DNA of 16,422 bases, taken from Planctomycetota bacterium (GTDB taxonomy: Bacteria > Planctomycetota > Brocadiia > JAJRTI01). The notes beneath the pieces are model-generated. The model worked only from the letters and a program-made list of their open reading frames with translations, had not been told where the DNA came from and searched no databases. A program made the translations under genes and the position numbers. The DNA lies in contig JAJRTI010000111.1 in the NCBI GenBank assembly GCA_024278415.1, forward strand, positions 1-16,422. Direction: 5' to 3'. Positions 12,401-16,422 of this stretch are shown in pieces; the stretch's first letter is position 1; each line of letters starts with the position of its first letter.

Positions 12401-14024
12401 GGAGGCGCTTGGCAAGAAGCTCGAACACCTGGGCGAGCGCGTGAAAGAGACGGAGCCAGAGATCGGCAATGACGTGCAGCAAATCGCCAAGCAGGCCCAA
12501 CAGGGCAAGGCCCGGGACGAGATGGAGAAGGCCAAGCGCGACCTCGAAGCGCGCAAGCTCGCCCAAGCCGCCGACCCACAACGCCAGGCCGAGCGACAGC
12601 TCGATAAGCTTGCCAAGGACACGAAGGAGGCCGCAGACGAGTTCGCGGCCGACGATGAAGAGCGCCTGGCCAAGGCCATCCAGAAGGCGGAAAGCATCGC
12701 CAAGAAGCAGGAGCAGATCAACAAGAACCTCGAACGCATGAAGCAGATGCCGGCCAACAACCCCGCCCGGCCCCAGCAGGCCAAAAAACTGGCGAAGGAG
12801 CTGGACGCGGCCCGCAAGGACACCCAGACGCTCGCCAAGCAAGTCGACCGCATCCGGCAGCTCCAAGAGGCCGGCATGGACGAGCAAATCCAGGACACGG
12901 TGGCCAAGGCCGCCGAGCAAATGGCCCAGGCGCGGGACAAGGTGGCCAACCAGGATCCCGAGGGAGCCAAACGCAAAGGAGCCGAAGCCAAGAGGGAGCT
13001 GGACCAGACCGCCAAAGCGCTGCGGCAGCAGATGAAGGAAGCGCTCAGCCAGAAGCTCGCTCGCGCAGTCGATGCCGCGAAGAAAGCGCTGGAGAAACAG
13101 GAGTCGGCCAAGGCTGAGACACAGAAGGCGCAGCAAGCACAGAACCAGCAGCAACAGGCTAAACGCCAAGCCTCGCGCCAGCAGTCGAAGCAGAACGCCC
13201 AGCAACAAGCCCAGGCGCAAGCACAAGCCGCACAGAACGCAGCCAACGACCAGGCCATGGCCAAGGCTCAGACGCAGGCGCTAGAGAAGGAGCTGGACGA
13301 GATCGAGCGCCAGGCCAAGAAGACGCACCCGAAGATGGCAAAGGACGTGGGCAAGATTGCGCGGGAGATGAAGTTGCGCCGGCCCGTGCCGCGCATGGAG
13401 CGAGCGCAGCGCGACCTGGAGCGCAAGAACTACAAGTCCGCCCAGAACAACCAAGCGGCTGCGGCCAAGACCCTGGCGCAAGCCCAGGCGAAGCTCGACG
13501 ACCTGTACAAGGACACCACGTCCATGCCCCTGGCCACGCTCAAGGCGGCACGGCAGGAGGCCGAGGAGCTACAGAAGCAGATCGATCAGATGAAGCGCGA
13601 GGCGCAGAAACTCGCCCGGCAGATGCCCCGGCAGCCAAGCGCCAAACCTAGCGAGCGTGAGAGGAAAGCCGAGAAACAGTTGCAGCAGCTTCAGAACAAG
13701 CAGGCTAGCGCAGAGGCCAAGGCCGACCGGTTCGCGGACCGCGTCGAGCGGCTCAAGCCGGATGAGTTGGATGGGAAGGCGATCGAGGAGCTGAAGGCCG
13801 CCATGAAGGACGCGGCCGCGAAGCTCGGCCAGCGCCGGCTCAAGGAGGCCACCGTGGGGCACAGCCGCTCGCAGCGCGCGCTCCAGAAAATCGGCGACGG
13901 CATCATCAAGCGCATCGAGCGTATGATCGCGGAGCGCAAGCGCAAGGAGCCCATGGAGGAACACGCGCCCGACCAGTACAAGGAACTCGTGCGCCGCTAC
14001 TACGAGGCGCTGTCCGCGAAGTAG
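9405..14024 (+). CDS. Giant DUF4175-like membrane protein with Gln/Lys-rich coiled coil
   Basis: 1539 residues. Three membrane helices are visible (about 24-48, 57-79 and 152-170); with the N-terminus inside, the remaining 1370 residues would face outward. Residues about 185-510 are beta-rich with the 'ASDDYGISSVGIAYK' motif (427-441) seen in DUF4175-type proteins. From about 535 on it is almost continuous helix and coiled coil, interrupted by a low-complexity Gln-rich segment (about 866-955, with runs of up to six Gln) and a second Gln/Ala-rich one (about 1240-1285). The end, 'APDQYKELVRRYYEALSAK', resembles the conserved tail of large planctomycete/verrucomicrobial members. I see no Cys after residue 305 and no Trp after 377. 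The biochemical role is unknown. Such genes usually accompany MoxR ATPase, DUF58 and vWA genes, none of which are here. The ATG has GGAG 6 nt upstream. Confidence 0.78.
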   Translation: MTTNALSSLLDRIQQVRRLRSTRYHIIFLCTLIGIFGFLFIAFSALDIAIKLDPGPRAVASSACLLALIATLWRLVGVGLHERREAARLAAEVERMNPQVETALSTSIEFGSDPERTERLSSQPIVDALVEDTEQRAAAVNFLAAVNWRRAQAAAVWLLIIVGVCGFYSIEYARLARLTFLRMVQPWKPLPAPTLTLADVSPGDCEVRKLGNLSVSAHLEGRIPEEARIQYGAVASPDETPKELHNEPMTRRKADHYTFQFSRLTDSLKFRVLAGDFRSQFYYVDVFEVPRIVRINMTLTYPEYCGLEPKELKDSIGPITALRGTRVRIQAFANKKLRRAGVRFHKGAPNFVAATLPADDEMAVEFTITQNDRYKIWLADAKGRVNEDAVFYTIKALDDERPKVVLKRPKKDLKARKTTEVNLEIEASDDYGISSVGIAYKIKTDAEQVVTIDEFKRRMREAKSMDTLFLEEMGLADTDIVTYYAFAMDNDTVSGPKVGRSALHFIEISPYAMQYKKDEKKGGAGKKKDEGDKEFIPKLDDVIKKQKKLLADTFGLNSTLKRLLTDEQSAQIMNLGSKQEKLRNNTEQLARRLMQNLMKLGLSKQIDRAEHLVRSTNEMGLASYLLSDLKSFSAVKYENTALYHLYRAKRDLIKLIQETKDPEMRKKLEQALQGAAKDQQEDEQKKEEQDIEELRQQAKQIERMRDQQKKLNEQLEKLAAKKLREQTQKKEKGDSTPKQNGQQAPEPGQVAKKQSQLSDKAEQKAQQLAQQAQQSERLPINPAEDMARAANEMKDTAKALQKDKQDEARDRGKKADQHMKKALREIKRAMERSLAQQLKDAAKQARELADKQKQLREETQQAAKAPQQPQQQQTQPKQGQPNQQQAQAKNGQQQQQQAQAKGGQQQQNQQQQQAKAQSGQRQKDQQQQQAGGQGKPQDKKQEQKPQRGGEQQEQKLAKRKGDKAAAEAMRKQLEETAKAEAQKTPEALAKRQENLRRDLEALGKKLEHLGERVKETEPEIGNDVQQIAKQAQQGKARDEMEKAKRDLEARKLAQAADPQRQAERQLDKLAKDTKEAADEFAADDEERLAKAIQKAESIAKKQEQINKNLERMKQMPANNPARPQQAKKLAKELDAARKDTQTLAKQVDRIRQLQEAGMDEQIQDTVAKAAEQMAQARDKVANQDPEGAKRKGAEAKRELDQTAKALRQQMKEALSQKLARAVDAAKKALEKQESAKAETQKAQQAQNQQQQAKRQASRQQSKQNAQQQAQAQAQAAQNAANDQAMAKAQTQALEKELDEIERQAKKTHPKMAKDVGKIAREMKLRRPVPRMERAQRDLERKNYKSAQNNQAAAAKTLAQAQAKLDDLYKDTTSMPLATLKAARQEAEELQKQIDQMKREAQKLARQMPRQPSAKPSERERKAEKQLQQLQNKQASAEAKADRFADRVERLKPDELDGKAIEELKAAMKDAAAKLGQRRLKEATVGHSRSQRALQKIGDGIIKRIERMIAERKRKEPMEEHAPDQYKELVRRYYEALSAK

Positions 14025-14036
14025 GGCCAGGGGCCG

Positions 14037-14050
14037 GCGAAGCTTCGCCT
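14037..14050. repeat. Perfect 14-bp palindrome after the DUF4175-like gene
   Basis: GGCGAAGCTTCGCC begins 13 bp after the stop codon. It has no T-run. It lies directly before the inverted repeat pair at 14065-14133 and may be part of the same repeat cluster. Confidence 0.45.
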
Positions 14051-14064
14051 CAAACCGTCGAGGT

Positions 14065-14133
14065 GGAGCGGAATGCCTTCGCATTCCGAACCATGGTCCG
14101 GCAACAATACGGAAGGCGAAGGCCTTCCGCTCC
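14065..14133. repeat. REPIN-like inverted pair between convergent genes
   Basis: GGAG plus CGGAATGC-CTTC-GCATTCCG (14065-14088) faces CGGAAGGC-GAAG-GCCTTCCG plus CTCC (14110-14133), 21 bp apart. Both stems are perfect 8-bp stems; their sequences differ, but in each the change is compensated on the other arm. The pair fills the 115-bp gap between two converging genes and could act as a two-way transcription stop. It is related to 3171-3232 and 4694-4721. Confidence 0.75.
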
Positions 14134-14139
14134 CGCGCT

Positions 14140-15999
14140 TCACCCACTCGATGTCGGCGCCCAGACGTAGCCCAGGTCTCTGAGCGCGGTGCGGAACGCG
14201 CGTTCGTTCTGCTCGGGCACGGCAAGGTGGCGGTCTCCGGCCGGCAGGCACAGCTTGGCGAGGCGGCTATCGTTTGCGATGAGTTGCGCGAGATGGGGAT
14301 CGTCCGCTTCGATCAGGTGGCAGCGCCCTCGGCCCACGAGTCTGCCCGCCCGGCCGCCCATGTCCTCCAGGAACCGGTTGACATTGTCTGGCACGACCGC
14401 GCCGCTTCGGGCGCTCAGGAACTCGATGATCTCGGACACGCGCTGGCCCTGTTCGACCGCGGCGAGCACGCTCTTACGCGTCAGTTTCCACACGCGCTCC
14501 GATACCGGCTCACAGAAGCGACCGAGGAATACCATGTCCGACTTGAGGCTCGGGTCGTCGTCCGTGACCACGATCTCCATGTTCGGCGTCACGGTGAACG
14601 CCTGCTTCATTTCGATCTCGGGCGGATCGAACGTGTCCGTAATCCCAAGGCAGTAGGCCCCAAGCGCGTTGATGCGGAACGCAAGGAGGCCGTCGTATCG
14701 GCTCAGGCAAGACATACCGTCGGTGCCCCATAGCTCCTGCCAATCGTTGCGCGCTTGCTCGGGGGGGGTGTGCGCCACATCCACAATGCCGAGCGTCGCA
14801 AGGTACTCCCAGAGGAGGACCATGGTGTAGCGCCCTTCGGTGACGGCCCAGCCACCACCATAGCCGAGGTTCCCGTACTGGCGGTCACCAACGTAGAGGC
14901 GCCAGGGGTCCGACGTCACGCAGAAATCATGCCCACTGGCTCTCATGTAGCGGAAGAACTCGTCGATCACGACCCACTCTCCGACCGGGCACTCGCGCAG
15001 CGTATCGAGGATGGCCTCCCGGCGTTCTGCTGGGTCGGTCATGTAACGCTTGCCGCGGCCGGATTGCCCTTTGATCTCGTTGATGCGGCTGAACTCGTCC
15101 AGGACGTCGGTATAGGCCCACGCGTCCATGATGTGCATGAGGGTCTCGTGGGCAGGCTGGGCGAGCGCCTTCCTTCCGGCGGGCCGGAGCTTCAGCTTGC
15201 TGCCGGACAGGGACACGAGCTTGGCCGATTGGATCAGCAGCGGCCAGGCGAACGGTCGCATGGTGTCCGTCGCGGAGGCAACGACGCCCTTGGAGAGGAA
15301 ATCGCCTGAGTGGAGAACCTCCAAGATCGCCTTGGCCCCGGCGAGCGTGACGCGCCGGGTCTTGGCGCTGACCGACACGCGGCCCGCGTCCACCAGCCGG
15401 AGCACGGCCGTCACGTAGTGGAGCGCCGGCCGGAGGGTCTCGTCCTCGGTCACCGGCACGTCCACATCCTTGGCATCCGTTTCGACTCCCAAGGCCTTCT
15501 TAAGCCACGGTGATGCATCCTCATGCGTGATCTTGGGAGGGATCGCTGGCGCCGTCTGGATCGCTACCGACCGAGGCTTAGGCACGAACGCGGCCAGGTC
15601 ATCCTTGAGGGATGCTGGCAGCACATAGTTGAAACCGTAGAAGAACAGAGGCAGAAGGCCCTGCCGCTTCTCCTCCTCTTGGCGGCCGTAGTGGTATCCC
15701 CTCTCAATGCTGGTATCCGGTAGCTCGCCATACTTCGCGTGGAACCGCACGGGATCGAACGTGTTCCCCTGGCCGTGGACGACCTCCGCCACCGCGGCCT
15801 GCTCGATCTCGGTCAACTGCGCCCACGTGCGGCGCAACTCATCCCCGGTCAGGAGACGGGCCGCCCCGTCGACCAAATCGGCCTTGCGGGTCGGCGGCCT
15901 CTCTCCAGCGGCCCGGAGCAAGGCCCGCAACTTATCGGTGGTGTAATCGAGCAAGGCTTCTTCGGCGGATTCATAGTAAGTGTTGTCGTGGTACGTCAT
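14140..15999 (-). CDS. Helicase-associated protein (SAP-like N-terminus, XPB/Ssl2-type Helicase_C_3 domain), no motor
   Basis: 619 residues, no signal peptide or membrane segment. Residues 19-50 ('TTDKLRALLRAAGE' ... 'RKADLVDGAARLL') look like a SAP-type DNA-binding helix pair. A region at 322-360 ('PAERREAILDTLRECPVGEW') resembles a winged helix. Residues about 467-595 fit the domain called helicase conserved C-terminal 3 (XPB/Ssl2): 'TVTPNMEIVV' (469-478), 'WKLTRKSVLAAVEQGQ' (504-519), 'IIEFLSARSG' (524-533), 'VPDNVNRFLEDM' (536-547), 'RCHLIEADD' (559-567). No Walker A or DEAD-type motif is present, so it is not itself a helicase. In actinobacteria a protein of this type (Rv0862c) sits beside XPB helicase; no helicase gene is in this window. 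The start at 15999 has GGAG 5 nt upstream; the frame stays open to 16374 but runs through repeats. DNA repair or mobile-element defence is speculation. Confidence 0.78.
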   Translation of the reverse strand: MTYHDNTYYESAEEALLDYTTDKLRALLRAAGERPPTRKADLVDGAARLLTGDELRRTWAQLTEIEQAAVAEVVHGQGNTFDPVRFHAKYGELPDTSIERGYHYGRQEEEKRQGLLPLFFYGFNYVLPASLKDDLAAFVPKPRSVAIQTAPAIPPKITHEDASPWLKKALGVETDAKDVDVPVTEDETLRPALHYVTAVLRLVDAGRVSVSAKTRRVTLAGAKAILEVLHSGDFLSKGVVASATDTMRPFAWPLLIQSAKLVSLSGSKLKLRPAGRKALAQPAHETLMHIMDAWAYTDVLDEFSRINEIKGQSGRGKRYMTDPAERREAILDTLRECPVGEWVVIDEFFRYMRASGHDFCVTSDPWRLYVGDRQYGNLGYGGGWAVTEGRYTMVLLWEYLATLGIVDVAHTPPEQARNDWQELWGTDGMSCLSRYDGLLAFRINALGAYCLGITDTFDPPEIEMKQAFTVTPNMEIVVTDDDPSLKSDMVFLGRFCEPVSERVWKLTRKSVLAAVEQGQRVSEIIEFLSARSGAVVPDNVNRFLEDMGGRAGRLVGRGRCHLIEADDPHLAQLIANDSRLAKLCLPAGDRHLAVPEQNERAFRTALRDLGYVWAPTSSG

Positions 16000-16158
16000 G
16001 GATACTCCAGAGAGGAACGGATGAGGTGCTGCGCAGCCACCACGGCCTCGTGCCAGCGGTGGCCCCGCCTTCTGGGGGAGCGCTCGACCAAGGTGCAGGC
16101 GCGGGGCCAAGGGGGTGACGCCCAACAGGGAAACGGTGCTTGACACGCGCCGGGTTAC

Positions 16159-16418
16159 TAGTGTCGCGTCATGCTTGTGCTGTCGCATCGCTCGCGGCAT
16201 AGCGGATGAGGCCTCCTCTGGCGTGCGTGGCAGCGCGTGCAGGGGGATTGTCGCCGGACTGCGTCGCGCTTGTAGTAGGCCCGTGAGGGCCTTCCGCTCG
16301 TGTGACGATTCGCCATCGCAGCAGAGGGCGCCCTTACGGTCGCCACTACGAGCGGGTCGCTCCCGCGGCCGCACAGCGGTGGCGTCGTGGGCGACATTTC
16401 AGTCGTGACATGACACTA
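16159..16418. mobile_element. Candidate MITE with about 28-bp terminal inverted repeats
   Basis: The left end (16159-16186, starting TAGTGTCGCGTCA) and the reverse complement of the right end (16391-16418, starting TAGTGTCATGTCA) agree at 20 of 28 positions, including the first seven and the last six (TGTCGC). Both ends are bounded by TA, as expected for an element inserting at TA (IS630/Tc1-mariner type). The 256 bp between the TAs encode no transposase; the 79-codon open frame inside has no recognisable features. A REP-like pair lies within. The element sits upstream of the helicase-associated gene. Family assignment is inference. Confidence 0.42.
16267..16354. repeat. REP-like inverted pair inside the candidate MITE
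   Basis: Two 29-nt units face one another: 16267-16295 (minus strand, ending CCTACTACAAGCG) and 16326-16354 (plus strand, ending GCCACTACGAGCG). Each has an inverted-repeat core (GGCCC-TCAC-GGGCC in the first) followed by the ACTAC-AGCG tail. The minus-strand unit is preceded by GAGC and starts GGAAGGCC, so it reads GAGCGGAAGGCC. The same string occurs in the second unit at 14110-14133, hinting that the two repeat types are related. Confidence 0.5.
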
Positions 16419-16422
16419 TTAA

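Larger units (their letters stand above)
16000..16422. other. Upstream region of the helicase-associated gene
   Basis: There is no supported gene in these 423 bp. The first 160 bp, next to the start, show no repeat or promoter that I recognise. The rest (16159-16418) is a candidate MITE. The reading frame of the gene to the left stays open here, but the encoded residues are repeat-derived and unlike a protein domain. Confidence 0.65.

Noticed and set aside
12321..13226. Leu-rich minus-strand frames resembling membrane proteins
   Set aside because: They are the reverse of the Gln/Lys/Ala-rich coiled coil. The apparent membrane segments are an artefact of composition.
16000..16374. N-terminal extension of the helicase-associated gene by 125 codons
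   Set aside because: The added residues come from the candidate MITE and REP-like pair, and a proper ribosome binding site precedes the start at 15999.
16158..16397. A 79-codon minus-strand frame inside the candidate MITE
   Set aside because: It has no recognisable domain, no convincing ribosome binding site, and lies across the terminal inverted repeat and REP-like units.

Overview
The window is GC-rich bacterial DNA with seven well-supported protein genes, one transposon-gene relic and intergenic regions packed with dispersed hairpin repeats. No rRNA, tRNA or CRISPR was seen. The combination of a sulfatase, a secreted DUF4091/GH123-like hydrolase with a CBM9-like domain, a xylose-isomerase-like TIM-barrel protein and a giant DUF4175-type coiled-coil protein suggests a free-living heterotroph of the Planctomycetota/PVC or Hydrogenedentota type. 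The 'GCCCAGGGTTGCGAGCG' and 'CCCTGAAAGGG' intergenic repeats point the same way. This placement is inference; there is no marker gene in the window.

Layout. (1) 1-2100, plus strand: a UPF0175 small helix-turn-helix protein overlaps by 4 bp a short-chain reductase with the pteridine-reductase signature (FolM/PTR1-like). About 300 bp of structured spacer then precedes folE (GTP cyclohydrolase I). Together the last two make and reduce pterins. (2) 2224-8541, minus strand: a possible glycan-degradation group read in the order secreted DUF4091+CBM9 hydrolase, sulfatase without a signal peptide, sugar phosphate isomerase/epimerase-like protein. The first gene has a candidate promoter whose -10 sits inside a perfect 9-bp inverted repeat. 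(3) 8542-9404: 860 bp of repeats, the C-terminal relic of a probable transposase, and a good promoter for the next gene. (4) 9405-14024, plus strand: a 1539-residue membrane-anchored DUF4175-like protein, mostly Gln/Lys/Ala-rich coiled coil. (5) 14140-15999, minus strand: a 619-residue protein with a SAP-like N-terminus and an XPB/Ssl2-type 'helicase C-terminal domain 3', but no helicase motor. (6) 16159-16418: a candidate MITE (about 28-bp imperfect terminal inverted repeats bounded by TA) upstream of that gene.

The strongest unexplained signal is the intergenic DNA. At least four hairpin families occur, several as head-to-head inverted pairs like REPINs, and one transposase relic lies among them. 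One repeat type sits just in front of the start codons of two unrelated genes in the same orientation. I did not find a convincing new multi-gene system. The most testable candidates are the UPF0175-reductase-FolE arrangement, the motor-less XPB-associated protein, and the MITE.
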